NCBI GenBank assembly: GCA_023389535.1
Contig: JAEWEH010000401.1
Span: 1-6,083, forward strand
DNA from: Pseudomonadota bacterium
GTDB taxonomy: Bacteria > Pseudomonadota > Gammaproteobacteria > Burkholderiales > Burkholderiaceae_B
Direction of reading: 5' to 3'
Length of the DNA: 6,083 nucleotides
Shown in pieces: positions 1-6,083 of the stretch. A program made the position numbers and the translations under genes. A model generated the notes under the pieces. It worked only from the letters and a program-made list of their open reading frames with translations. It did no database searches and was not told where the DNA came from. Positions within the stretch are counted from its first letter, which is position 1, and each line of letters opens with the position of its first letter.

Positions 1-687
1 CTGAGGGGTGGTGACCCCCAACGCACGCAGCTTCCCGGCCTTTATGCCGGGATAGACCTCCATCAAAGGCGCAACATTTATATCAATTTGTCCTGAAAGG
101 ATCGCCATGTTCGCCGGAGCGCCGCCCTTGAAGGGAACGTGCTGCATGGTTGCGCCGATACGCTGCTGAAATAACGCCGTAGCCAGGTGGTGCGAGGAAC
201 CGTTTCCGGCAGACCCATAGTTCAGTGGCTGGGGAGCCGCTTTCGCAAAAGAAATGAAATCTTTCAAGGTCTTGGCGGGTGCAGTTGCGGGCACCACCAG
301 CACATTGGGGAATGATACGATCTGTGCGACAGGCGCCAAGTCTTTCTGGAAGTCGTAATTGAGCGATTCGAAGAGAGTCACTGACGCGGCATGAGCGTTC
401 GTCGCAAAAAGATATGTGTATCCATCTGCTTTTGCGTGTGCGACGTACGCAGCGCCGATGTTACCGCCGGCCCCACCCTTGTTTTCCACGATTACCGGCT
501 GCCCCAATTCGTTTCGCAAACCCTCGGCGACTATCCGGGCGGTGATGTCAGTACTGCCGCCTGGTGCAAACGGAACGACTAGCGTGACTGGTCGGTTGGG
601 CCAACCGGATTCTGCAAACGAGCTGCTAACACTAAGAACGCCCAGACATATTACGGCGCCTTTAACTATTTGAGGAATGAACTGCAT
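1..687 (-). CDS. Bug/TctC-family tripartite tricarboxylate transporter substrate-binding protein, 3' end cut by window edge
   Basis: Reverse-strand translation from ATG at 687 gives 229 residues in an open frame to the left edge. The family is usually about 320-330 residues, so roughly the last 95 are missing. Residues 1-25 form a signal peptide (hydrophobic stretch about 10-20, likely cleavage after SSSFA), so the product should be periplasmic. The family hallmark VVPFAPGGSTD is at about 37-47, followed by VIVENKGGAGGNIGA at about 65-79 and the DGYT motif at 88-91. These match the Bug receptors known from Bordetella, which bind carboxylates and other small anionic solutes; the ligand cannot be told from sequence. 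The start is supported by a GGAG ribosome site at 697-700, 9 nt upstream. No TctA or TctB membrane gene is visible, as is common for the many orphan Bug genes in these bacteria. Family call is firm; substrate unknown. Confidence 0.93.
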   Translation of the reverse strand, partial: MQFIPQIVKGAVICLGVLSVSSSFAESGWPNRPVTLVVPFAPGGSTDITARIVAEGLRNELGQPVIVENKGGAGGNIGAAYVAHAKADGYTYLFATNAHAASVTLFESLNYDFQKDLAPVAQIVSFPNVLVVPATAPAKTLKDFISFAKAAPQPLNYGSAGNGSSHHLATALFQQRIGATMQHVPFKGGAPANMAILSGQIDINVAPLMEVYPGIKAGKLRALGVTTPQ

Positions 688-693
688 ATTCGT

Positions 694-700
694 CTTCTCC
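694..700 (-). promoter_or_regulatory. Ribosome binding site of the left Bug gene
   Basis: On the minus strand GGAGAAG lies here, with GGAG 9 nt from the ATG at 687. It supports this start codon, which also places a proper signal peptide at the N-terminus. Confidence 0.7.
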
Positions 701-759
701 AGGGTTCCTATTTTGGTATGGAAGTTACCTCTACATCCACAGCGGGCCGACGTTGTTGC

Positions 760-787
760 ATTGCTCGAATGTCGACATTTCAGCAAT
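760..787. promoter_or_regulatory. 28-bp interrupted palindrome, probable operator of the left Bug gene
   Basis: The arms ATTGCT (760-765) and AGCAAT (782-787) flank a perfect 12-bp palindrome AATGTCGACATT (768-779), separated from it by 2 nt on each side. In all, 24 of 28 positions are dyad-symmetric. The element overlaps the end of the proposed -10 box and covers the expected transcription start, where a repressor would block initiation. Which regulator binds is not known: the MarR gene 3' of this region and a regulator outside the window are both possible. Confidence 0.55.
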
Positions 788-814
788 ATTAAAAGCCAAT
801 GGGAGAACCGTCAA
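786..814 (-). promoter_or_regulatory. Probable sigma70-type promoter of the left Bug gene
   Basis: On the minus strand TTGACG (809-814) and TAATAT (786-791) are separated by exactly 17 bp. They match the consensus hexamers at 5 of 6 and 4 of 6 positions. Transcription would start near 779, leaving a leader of about 90 nt before the ATG at 687. The promoter is inferred from sequence only, but the spacing, the direction and the overlapping palindrome make it a good candidate. Confidence 0.55.
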
Positions 815-922
815 GCTCTAAAATAAACGGCCGGACGACAATCTATCCGCAAAAATGAGCAAATCGTTCGCCTGAAAATGCCATGAGCGAGTCAAGGCCA
901 GCAGGCGCAGCACCACATACAT

Positions 923-1489
923 TCAACCTCTTCTGGCCAACAACGCTTTCCCGGGCCGGCCTCTGTGCGGCCTTTCCTTGATCAGATCATCTTCCAGCAT
1001 TTGATCTGCACGGCGCATGATCCGATCGAGCATCGATCCCAGCGCCTGAAGTTCGCCGGCATCCAGGTCCTGGAAAATGGTGTCGTTCAGCGATGCGACC
1101 ACCGGCATGATCGCCTGGTACAAAAGTGCGCCCTGCTGCGTAACGGATACATGCACTGTTCTTGCATCGCCGGGATCGCGACTGCGCAGCAGCAGGCCTT
1201 TGCTGCATAAGGAACTTATTGCTCGCGATGTGCGGGGCGCATCCAGGCCGACGGCTTGAGCCAGTTGCGTGGAAGTGAGACTGTCGTGCCGAACCGCGAT
1301 TGCCAGCAGGCGCCATTCGCGACGGGTGATATTGAAGCGGCCTTCGCACAAGCGGGTAAAGATGGGATTCCCCGCCGACCATGCACGGTATAGCTTGAAC
1401 ATCATCATGTCTTCCAGCGTCGGCGGGCGATTTCGTAAAGGGGTCGGGCCGGCCGACTGCTTCATGGAGGCAGTCGTTTTTATGTCCAT
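923..1489 (-). CDS. MarR-family winged-helix transcriptional regulator
   Basis: Predicted protein of 188 residues, cytoplasmic and DNA-binding, presumably dimeric. The winged helix-turn-helix spans about residues 55-117: a helix containing REWRLLAIAV, recognition-helix region STQLAQAVGLDAPRTSRAIS at about 73-92, and a wing with DPGDARTVHVSVT at about 105-117. The Asp and Arg in the wing are the usual MarR wing residues. The C-terminal tail is basic (KERPHRGRPGK). The frame stays open upstream to 1684, but that extension would run across the divergent promoter region and into the Bug gene. ATG at 1489 (MDIKTT) is therefore preferred; an internal ATG eight codons later is possible. The gene is divergent from the Bug-hydrolase pair and is its likely regulator, probably also repressing itself. 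Family members often sense phenolic or other small anionic compounds; the ligand here is unknown. Confidence 0.88.
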   Translation of the reverse strand: MDIKTTASMKQSAGPTPLRNRPPTLEDMMMFKLYRAWSAGNPIFTRLCEGRFNITRREWRLLAIAVRHDSLTSTQLAQAVGLDAPRTSRAISSLCSKGLLLRSRDPGDARTVHVSVTQQGALLYQAIMPVVASLNDTIFQDLDAGELQALGSMLDRIMRRADQMLEDDLIKERPHRGRPGKALLARRG

Positions 1490-1595
1490 GTGTTGGAGCT
1501 TTCCCTGACAGTCGGATTCTTGATTAGAACAATTAATACCCAGCTTGGTAAGCTGCCAGTCAATATTAAGACAAATCAAGTTCGAGGAGCCCACT
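1490..1595. promoter_or_regulatory. Divergent MarR / Bug promoter-operator region with nested inverted repeats
   Basis: Three inverted repeats share almost one centre. These are CAGCTT-GGT-AAGCTG (1541-1555, perfect arms), TTAATA / TATTAA (1533-1538 and 1564-1569) and CTTGATT / AATCAAG (1519-1525 and 1574-1580). A possible rightward promoter is CTGACA (1505-1510), 17 bp, AACAAT (1528-1533). A possible leftward promoter for the MarR gene is TTGACT (minus strand, 1558-1563), 19 bp, TATTAA (1533-1538). The central palindrome would lie in the spacer of the leftward promoter and at the start site of the rightward one, so a single bound regulator could silence both. The repeats are seen directly; promoter and operator roles are inferred. 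Confidence 0.5.
1584..1589 (+). promoter_or_regulatory. Ribosome binding site of the second Bug gene
   Basis: GAGGAG lies 6 nt before ATG 1596. It decides the start against an in-frame ATG at 1545, which would add 17 residues in front of the signal peptide and lies inside the central palindrome. Confidence 0.75.
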
Positions 1596-2579
1596 ATGAT
1601 CAAAAACGCATTTCGCGCCGCCCTGCTGCCCTGCCTGCTATTTGCCGCCTGCGCTGCCAACGCGGCGCAGGCGGATGCGCCCAAATTGTCCGAACCTTTG
1701 ACGATTGTCGTCGGCTATGCGCCGGGCGGGGCGACCGATCGTGCCGCGCGCATCGTCGCCACCGGCTTGCAAGCCAAGCTGGGCGTGCCGGTCGTGGTCG
1801 AGAACAAAACGGGTGCGGGCGGCCGTATCGCTGCCCAGCATGTCAAGAATGCCGGCGCGGATGCAAATATGCTGCTTCTGGGCAACCCTGCGGTGATGGT
1901 GGTGGCGCCACTTGTTTTCGAATCCCTGCCCTACAACGCACAGAAGGACTTTCAACCCGTTTCCATGGTGACCGAATATGGTTTCGGCGTTGCCGTGTCG
2001 GCGGACAGCCCGGTCAAAGACATGCAAGGACTGGTGAAATGGGCCAAGTCCAACCCGGACAACTTCAATATTGGCGTACCCGCGACGGGTAGCCTGCCGC
2101 ACTTCTTTGGCTTGATGCTTTCGAAGCAGATCGGGGCCGAGGGGCAGATCATCGGCTATCGGGGCTCGGCTCCTGTCATCACCGACCTGATCGGGGGCGC
2201 CGTTCCTGTGGCGATTGACACGCTGGACGTCCTGACTCGCCAGCATGAGGGCAAACGCATCCGCATCCTGGCCACGTCGGGACCAAAGAGAGAAGCGGCC
2301 CTGCCAGACGTACCTACGTTCAAAGAAGCCGACATCGACCTGCAGGCAACCGGCTGGAACACATTTTTCGCCTCTTCCGCCATGCCCAAGGAGAAGACCG
2401 ACATGTTGGGGGAAGTCATTAAGTCTGTGACAGCAGACCCCGACGTACGCAAGACGCTACAGGAAAATGACTTGGTTCCGGTGTCCGCCAATGCACAGGA
2501 AACGGGCAAAATGGTGGATGACTTCCGTGCGCAGTGGGCTCCTGTCGTCAAGGCATCTGGCTTCGTCGTTACCAAATAG
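1596..2579 (+). CDS. Bug/TctC-family tripartite tricarboxylate transporter substrate-binding protein
   Basis: Complete protein of 327 residues, the normal family length. A signal peptide (charged MIKNAFR, hydrophobic core about 8-21, likely cleavage near ANA-AQA at 23-24) sends it to the periplasm. A Cys at 19 has a poor lipobox context (LFAAC), so a lipoprotein is less likely. The Bug hallmark VVGYAPGGATD is at 38-48 and VVVENKTGAGGRIAA at about 66-80. The usual DGYTL segment is replaced by DANML at 89-93, a visible departure from the left Bug protein. The C-terminal half has the normal LPDVPTFKEA segment. As a Bug receptor it should bind an anionic organic solute; the membrane subunits TctA and TctB are not encoded nearby. 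It is the first gene of an apparent operon with the hydrolase that starts 19 nt downstream, so the ligand may be the hydrolase substrate, a product, or a related ester. Confidence 0.94.
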   Translation: MIKNAFRAALLPCLLFAACAANAAQADAPKLSEPLTIVVGYAPGGATDRAARIVATGLQAKLGVPVVVENKTGAGGRIAAQHVKNAGADANMLLLGNPAVMVVAPLVFESLPYNAQKDFQPVSMVTEYGFGVAVSADSPVKDMQGLVKWAKSNPDNFNIGVPATGSLPHFFGLMLSKQIGAEGQIIGYRGSAPVITDLIGGAVPVAIDTLDVLTRQHEGKRIRILATSGPKREAALPDVPTFKEADIDLQATGWNTFFASSAMPKEKTDMLGEVIKSVTADPDVRKTLQENDLVPVSANAQETGKMVDDFRAQWAPVVKASGFVVTK

Positions 2580-2598
2580 ATCTGCATCAGGCGACACG

Positions 2599-4160
2599 AT
2601 GAGCTCACCCAAGAACGTTCTTTTCATTATGGCGGATCAGTTGCGCGCCGATCATCTGGCGTGCTATGGCCATCCATTTATCCGTACGCCCAATATCGAC
2701 GCTCTCGCCGGACGGGGCGTGCGGTTCGAACGCGCCTTTGTCAATTCCGGCGTCTGCGGGCCGTCACGGATGAGCTACTACACGGGCCGCTATCCTTCCA
2801 CGCATGGGGCGACTTGGAACCGCGTGCCCTTGTCGGTGGGCGAGGTGACGCTGGGCGAATACTTGCGCGCAAGCGGCCGCAAGCTGGTCCTGGCCGGCAA
2901 GACTCATATCATGGTCGACCATGCCGGCCTGGAGCGCCTGGCACTGGACGGGGGCAGCGAGCTGGGCCGACTGTTAAGCAGCGGCGGCTTCGAAGAGATC
3001 GACCGCTACGATGGTCATCATGAACCCGGCGATGAAAGCGGCTACCCGGCGTACCTGCGCCGCCATGGCTATGTGTCGGACGACCCCTGGACGGATTTCG
3101 TCATTGCGGCCAAAGGCCCCGACGGCCAGCCGGTCAGCGGCTGGCATATGCGCAATGCGCCCTACCCGTCCCTGGTGCGTGAAGAGCATTCCGAAACAGC
3201 CTACATGACGGACCAGGCCATCGGATTCATGCAGCAACAAGGCGATCAGCCCTGGGTCATGCACCTGAGCTATGTGAAACCGCACTGGCCCTACATCGCC
3301 CCGGCCCCGTACCACGCATGTACGGTCCGGACCAATGCCTGCCCGTGGTCCGCAACGACGCCGAGCGGCACAACGCACATCCTGTACTGGCCGCCTATCG
3401 TCAGCACGAAGAAAGCCTCAGCTTTTCCATGGACGAATGCATACGTGCCGTACGGCCGGCATACCAGGGCCTGATCACACAGCTGGATGATCACCTGGGC
3501 CGGCTTTTCGACCACATGGAGCGCACAGGGCTCATGGACAACACCTTGATCATCTTTACTGCCGATCATGGGGATTTCCTGGGGGACCACTGGCTGGGCG
3601 AGAAAGAGCTGTTCTACGACACCGTGCAGCGCGTACCGATGATCGTGGTGGATCCGTCTGCAGCGGCGGACGCGACCCGCGGCACGGTTGAGTCAAGAAT
3701 GGTGGAGTCCGTGGATGTGCTGCCCACCATCCTGGACTGGCTGGGGCTTGCCCTGCCGATGCATCGCCTGGAGGGCCGCAGCCTGCTGCCCATTCTGCAT
3801 GGGCAGCCAGTTGAATGGCGGGATTGCGTATTCTCGGAGCTGGACTACAGCTATAGATTATCGCGGCAACTGGTCGGAAAAACACCACAGAACGCCCGGG
3901 CCTGGTCAATCCGCACTGACCAGTGGCGTTATGTGTACTGGATGGATGAGCCGGAACAGCTCTACGACCTGCATGCGGATCCCGAACAATTTCACGACCT
4001 GGGCCAAGACCCAGCCTATGCCCTGGTCCGGGCCGAGTGTCGCGAGCGCCTGCTGACGTGGTTCACCGGGCTGAAGCGACGCACCACCGTCAGTTACGAA
4101 GCTGTCGAGAAAGGAACCAACGCCTACAAGAAGGCAGGCGTATTCTTTGGGCAGTGGTGA
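2599..4160 (+). pseudogene. Sulfatase / phosphonate monoester hydrolase family gene, broken by a single-base frameshift
   Basis: Alkaline-phosphatase superfamily hydrolase of type-I sulfatase fold with no signal peptide, so cytoplasmic. Frame one (2599-3318) gives 240 residues: metal-ligand region NVLFIMADQLRAD (Asp13), formylglycine signature CGPSR with nucleophile Cys53, Asn74, GKTH with Lys101 and His103, and KPHWPY with His229. Coding then continues in the next frame from 3318 to 4160, with IIFTADHGD (Asp323, His324) and GEK (Lys336) in restored numbering. Joined, the halves make about 520 residues, close to family length. Without correction, frame one hits a stop at 3472-3474 after 291 codons and loses key metal and catalytic residues. 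The family motif APYHAMY is restored by one extra A at about 3318. A conserved Cys-type nucleophile must be oxidised to formylglycine. Lys101 and His103 resemble arylsulfatases; phosphonate monoester hydrolases have Tyr and Thr there, as recalled from the family. A weak AGG (2589-2591) precedes the start, suggesting coupling to the Bug gene. Confidence 0.85.
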
Positions 4161-4163
4161 CCC

Positions 4164-5066
4164 CTACCTCTCCCGTCTTTTGTACCAGAGCGCGTCGACC
4201 ACCAGCGAGAAGGCCGGCGACGGCTGGCGACGGCTCGGATAATACAAGTGGTAGCCACCGAACGATGGACACCAGTCTTCCAGCACCCTTATCAGCCGTC
4301 CGTCGTCGATATAAGGCGTCAGTTCATCTTCGGGCAATAGCACAAGACCTAAGCCGCTCAGTGCCGCCTGAACCTGACGCTGGGCGGTATTGAAAATCAG
4401 TTGCCCATCGACTCGCACATTTACCTGGCGGCCATCCCGTTCAAAGTCCCAGACGTACAGGCCGCCCGAGGTCGTCATGCGTTGATTGACGCATTGATGC
4501 GACATGAGGTCTTGTGGCGTGCTGGGAACGGGGTTGGCCGCAAAATACTCGGGAGACCCTACCACAGCCAAACGCATCGATGGGCCAAGCGGAATCGCGA
4601 TCATGTCTTTGTCGATGGTGTTGCCCAAACGGACTCCTGCATCGAAGCGGTCTGCCACGATATCGCGCAAACCGTAGTTCACATCGAACTCCAGGTTGAT
4701 ATCCGGATACTCGCGTAGCAGCGGAGTCAGCTTGGGCAACAAGATGCTGTGCAGCACATGATCGCCGCAGGTGATCCGGACCGTGCCTGCGGGCTTATCG
4801 CGCAGTTCGGTAAGTTCTTCCAGTTCGGATTCGATCTCGTCGAAGCGATGGCCTATGGCGTTCAGCAAGCGCTCGCCCGCTGCCGTCGGCGAAACGCTGC
4901 GCGTGGTGCGCGTCAGCAGCCGTATTTGCAAGCGCGTTTCAAGCCCCCGGATGGATTGGCTCAGGGCGGACTGCGTCACGCCAAGCAGCGAAGCCGCTCG
5001 GGTAAAACTGCCTTCCCGTGCGACTGTGACAAAGTACAAGAGGTCATTGAGATTGCGTCTGACCAT
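4164..5066 (-). CDS. LysR-family transcriptional regulator
   Basis: Complete 300-residue protein, typical LTTR length. The N-terminal helix-turn-helix covers about residues 6-65, with EGSFTRAASLLGVTQSALSQ as its core (18-37) and the linker-helix segment TRTTRSVSPTAAGE at about 52-65. The effector-binding domain runs from about residue 92 (GTVRITCGDHV) to the end, with VGSPEYFAANP and GLGLVLLPEDEL as familiar segments of the CrgA-like subgroup. Start ATG 5064-5066 gives the standard N-terminus MVRRNLNDLLYFV; the ribosome site is weak (GAAG, 11 nt away). The gene is divergent from the short remnant at 5164 and converges with the hydrolase, their stops being only 3 nt apart. LTTRs usually control the divergent neighbour, here apparently lost, so the target of this regulator may now lie elsewhere. 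Effector unknown. Confidence 0.95.
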   Translation of the reverse strand: MVRRNLNDLLYFVTVAREGSFTRAASLLGVTQSALSQSIRGLETRLQIRLLTRTTRSVSPTAAGERLLNAIGHRFDEIESELEELTELRDKPAGTVRITCGDHVLHSILLPKLTPLLREYPDINLEFDVNYGLRDIVADRFDAGVRLGNTIDKDMIAIPLGPSMRLAVVGSPEYFAANPVPSTPQDLMSHQCVNQRMTTSGGLYVWDFERDGRQVNVRVDGQLIFNTAQRQVQAALSGLGLVLLPEDELTPYIDDGRLIRVLEDWCPSFGGYHLYYPSRRQPSPAFSLVVDALWYKRRER

Positions 5067-5163
5067 TATTCAGGCTTCATAGGATATTAATAAGATCTTC
5101 TAATAAACCTATTAAGCATACATTAGCTAGTCAGAGCTTGCTGTAACAGCGATGATAGCAGGC
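5067..5163. promoter_or_regulatory. AT-rich LysR upstream region with T-N11-A candidate site
   Basis: This region is clearly richer in A and T than its flanks. It contains TTAATAAGATCTTCTAATAA (5088-5107) with the perfect 8-bp palindrome AAGATCTT at 5092-5099; the 13-mer 5091-5103 fits the loose T-N11-A pattern of LTTR sites. The position, just upstream of the LysR start and in front of the divergent remnant, is where an autoregulatory LTTR site is expected. No good promoter hexamers were assigned, and the T-N11-A pattern is permissive. Confidence 0.35.
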
Positions 5164-5382
5164 ATGAAAAAGGTCAACTCCACGCCAGCATTTCGCGCTC
5201 CACAAGCAATGTTGGCACCGCTTGCCAAATCGTTCCTGTGGCTGGCACTGTGTGCCACCGGCACAACAGTGGCTCAGCCCGGTTCCAACACTGCATCTGT
5301 CAGCCAAAAGGAATCTCTCATGAAAATCCGCCCGATCGTCGACGGACGGGTTGCAACCGTGGTAATCAGTTTCGTTTCTTGA
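5164..5382 (+). pseudogene. Truncated 5' remnant of an exported-protein gene (possibly cyclophilin-like fold family)
   Basis: A 72-codon frame begins MKKVNSTPAFRAPQ and has a hydrophobic stretch at about residues 23-35 (KSFLWLALCATGTTVAQ) that looks like a signal peptide with a long n-region. After it comes SVSQKESLMKIRPIVDGRVA (residues 46-65), and the frame stops at TGA 5380-5382. The segment MKIRPIVDGRVAT resembles the start of small cyclophilin-like fold proteins, which are often encoded next to LysR genes; this match is from memory and weak. Such proteins are well over 100 residues, and no continuation is visible in the other frames before the XdhC gene begins 16 nt away. An AAGGAA ribosome-like site (5308-5313) stands 6 nt before an internal ATG (5320), so a 20-codon peptide is also possible. 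The upstream start has no good ribosome site. Likely a deletion remnant; identity uncertain. Confidence 0.35.
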
Positions 5383-5398
5383 AGGCGGCTGCCGGGCC

Positions 5399-6083
5399 TT
5401 ACTTAAGGGTTAAGGGCGGCACTGCAGCATTCTTGACGGCCAGTATCTCGGCCATCACACTCACCGCAATTTCCGCGGGCGTCTTGCTGCCGATGTACAA
5501 ACCCACCGGCGAATGCAGGCGCTGCAGCGATTCTTCCGTCTCGTCGAAGTATTCAATAAAGCGCTGGCGCCGGCCGCTCGCATTGCGGCGCGAACCGATG
5601 GCGCCCACATAGAAGGCGGGACTGCGCAGCGCTTCCAACAGGGCCATGTCATCGAGCTTGGGATCGTGGCTAGCCGCCACCACGCAGGTGCGCGCATCGG
5701 GCTTGAGGGTAAGCACGGCATCGTCGGGCATTTCCGTGGTGATAGCGACTCCGGCCACGGACCAAGTGCCACGGTGCTCTACGCGTGGGTCGCATACCGT
5801 CACCGAAAAATCATTGAACAGCGCCATCGTGGCCAGATATTCGGCCAGAGAGCCTGCCCCGATGAGCAGCATCCGGTACTGCGGACCCAAGGTACAGGAC
5901 AAGGTTGCGCCATCAAAGTGCAAGGCCTCCGGGCGCAGGGCGTGGGCCAATTTCACCTTGCCCGAAGCACAATCCACCATGCGCTGCACCAGTTGGCCAG
6001 ACTCCAGACGCCGCACAAGCTCGTCGAGGGCGGCGAAATCGGGCTGGAACTCCAGGAGCAGTTCCAGCGTGCCGCCGCAAGGC
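5399..6083 (-). CDS. XdhC-family molybdenum hydroxylase maturation protein, 5' end cut by window edge
   Basis: The open frame enters from the right edge and gives the last 227 residues; about 100 N-terminal residues lie outside. The visible part opens with CGGTLELLLE, the conserved end of the XdhC_CoxI domain. A Rossmann-like C-terminal domain follows, with LLIGAGSLAEYLA at about residues 72-84 and VCDPR near 95. Further on are SHDPKLDDMALLEAL, YVGAIGSRRN and the closing signature HSPVGLYIGSKTPAEIAVSV. XdhC binds molybdenum cofactor and promotes its sulfuration and insertion into xanthine-dehydrogenase-type enzymes in the cytoplasm. A GTG at 6016 is only an internal codon: the conserved CGG motif lies upstream of it in the same frame. 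The partner molybdoenzyme genes would be expected beyond the right edge. It converges with the truncated remnant. Family assignment is firm; the exact enzyme served is unknown. Confidence 0.93.
   Translation of the reverse strand, partial: PCGGTLELLLEFQPDFAALDELVRRLESGQLVQRMVDCASGKVKLAHALRPEALHFDGATLSCTLGPQYRMLLIGAGSLAEYLATMALFNDFSVTVCDPRVEHRGTWSVAGVAITTEMPDDAVLTLKPDARTCVVAASHDPKLDDMALLEALRSPAFYVGAIGSRRNASGRRQRFIEYFDETEESLQRLHSPVGLYIGSKTPAEIAVSVMAEILAVKNAAVPPLTLK

Larger units (their letters stand above)
688..922. other. Intergenic region between the left Bug gene and the MarR gene
   Basis: This 235-bp stretch has no convincing reading frame. It holds the promoter and palindrome of the left Bug gene, and no other element was recognised. 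No clear hairpin with a T-run was found after the MarR stop codon (923-925), so how MarR transcription ends before the Bug promoter is not evident. Confidence 0.6.

Noticed and set aside
1490..1684. Upstream extension of the MarR frame to a start at 1684
   Set aside because: It would cover the divergent promoter region and the Bug start. The added residues show no conserved domain, while the MarR domain is complete from 1489.
1638..2246. 202-codon open frame on the minus strand antisense to the second Bug gene
   Set aside because: It lies wholly within a well-supported Bug coding sequence, has no recognisable domain, and is rich in His, Arg and Gly as expected for an antisense shadow of GC-rich coding DNA.
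3310..3330. Programmed ribosomal frameshifting in the hydrolase gene
   Set aside because: No slippery heptamer or evident downstream hairpin was seen, and this enzyme family is not known to use recoding. A mutation or sequence error is simpler.
3556..3909. 117-codon minus-strand frame inside the hydrolase gene
   Set aside because: It is antisense to conserved sulfatase coding sequence and has proline/arginine-rich composition with no domain.
5382..5400. Hairpin AAGGC / GCCTT between the remnant and xdhC, as a bidirectional terminator
   Set aside because: The stem has only 5 bp with a 9-nt loop, no T-run follows on either strand, and it overlaps the xdhC stop codon.
1..6083. CRISPR array, tRNA or rRNA, insertion sequence or phage element
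   Set aside because: No regularly spaced direct repeats, tRNA-like cloverleaf, transposase frame, terminal inverted repeats or phage gene was seen on reading both strands.

Overview
The window looks like chromosomal DNA from a betaproteobacterium of the Alcaligenaceae type (Bordetella, Achromobacter or a relative). The reasons are a fairly high GC content, two orphan Bug/TctC-type periplasmic solute-binding proteins, and dense solo MarR and LysR regulators. The genus is inferred from this gene style; no marker gene here proves it.

Left part (1-922): a Bug-family binding protein is encoded on the minus strand and runs off the left edge. Its 235-bp upstream region holds a good sigma70-like promoter (TTGACG, 17 bp, TAATAT, minus strand). 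A striking 28-bp interrupted palindrome at 760-787 overlaps the expected transcription start.

Middle part (923-4160): a MarR-family regulator (minus) is divergent from a two-gene unit (plus). That unit encodes a second Bug-family binding protein and, 19 nt downstream, a cytoplasmic alkaline-phosphatase-superfamily hydrolase related to arylsulfatases and phosphonate monoester hydrolases. The 106-bp divergent intergenic region has nested, nearly concentric inverted repeats overlapping possible promoters for both directions. The simplest reading is a small regulated module that captures an anionic solute (binding protein) and hydrolyses a sulfate or phosphonate ester (hydrolase) under MarR control. 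The hydrolase gene has a single-base frameshift at about 3318: both halves are well conserved, but the reading frame is broken.

Right part (4161-6083): a LysR-family regulator (minus) ends 3 nt from the hydrolase stop. Divergent from it is a short reading frame with a signal-peptide-like start that stops after about 72 codons and looks like the 5' remnant of a larger exported-protein gene. It is followed, tail to tail and 16 nt away, by an XdhC-family molybdoenzyme maturation factor (minus) that runs off the right edge.

No rRNA, tRNA, CRISPR array, insertion sequence or phage gene was seen. There is no clear evidence for a wholly new system. The best leads are the operator-like palindromes, the frameshifted hydrolase with a sulfatase-like rather than phosphonate-hydrolase-like active site, and the truncated gene beside the LysR regulator.
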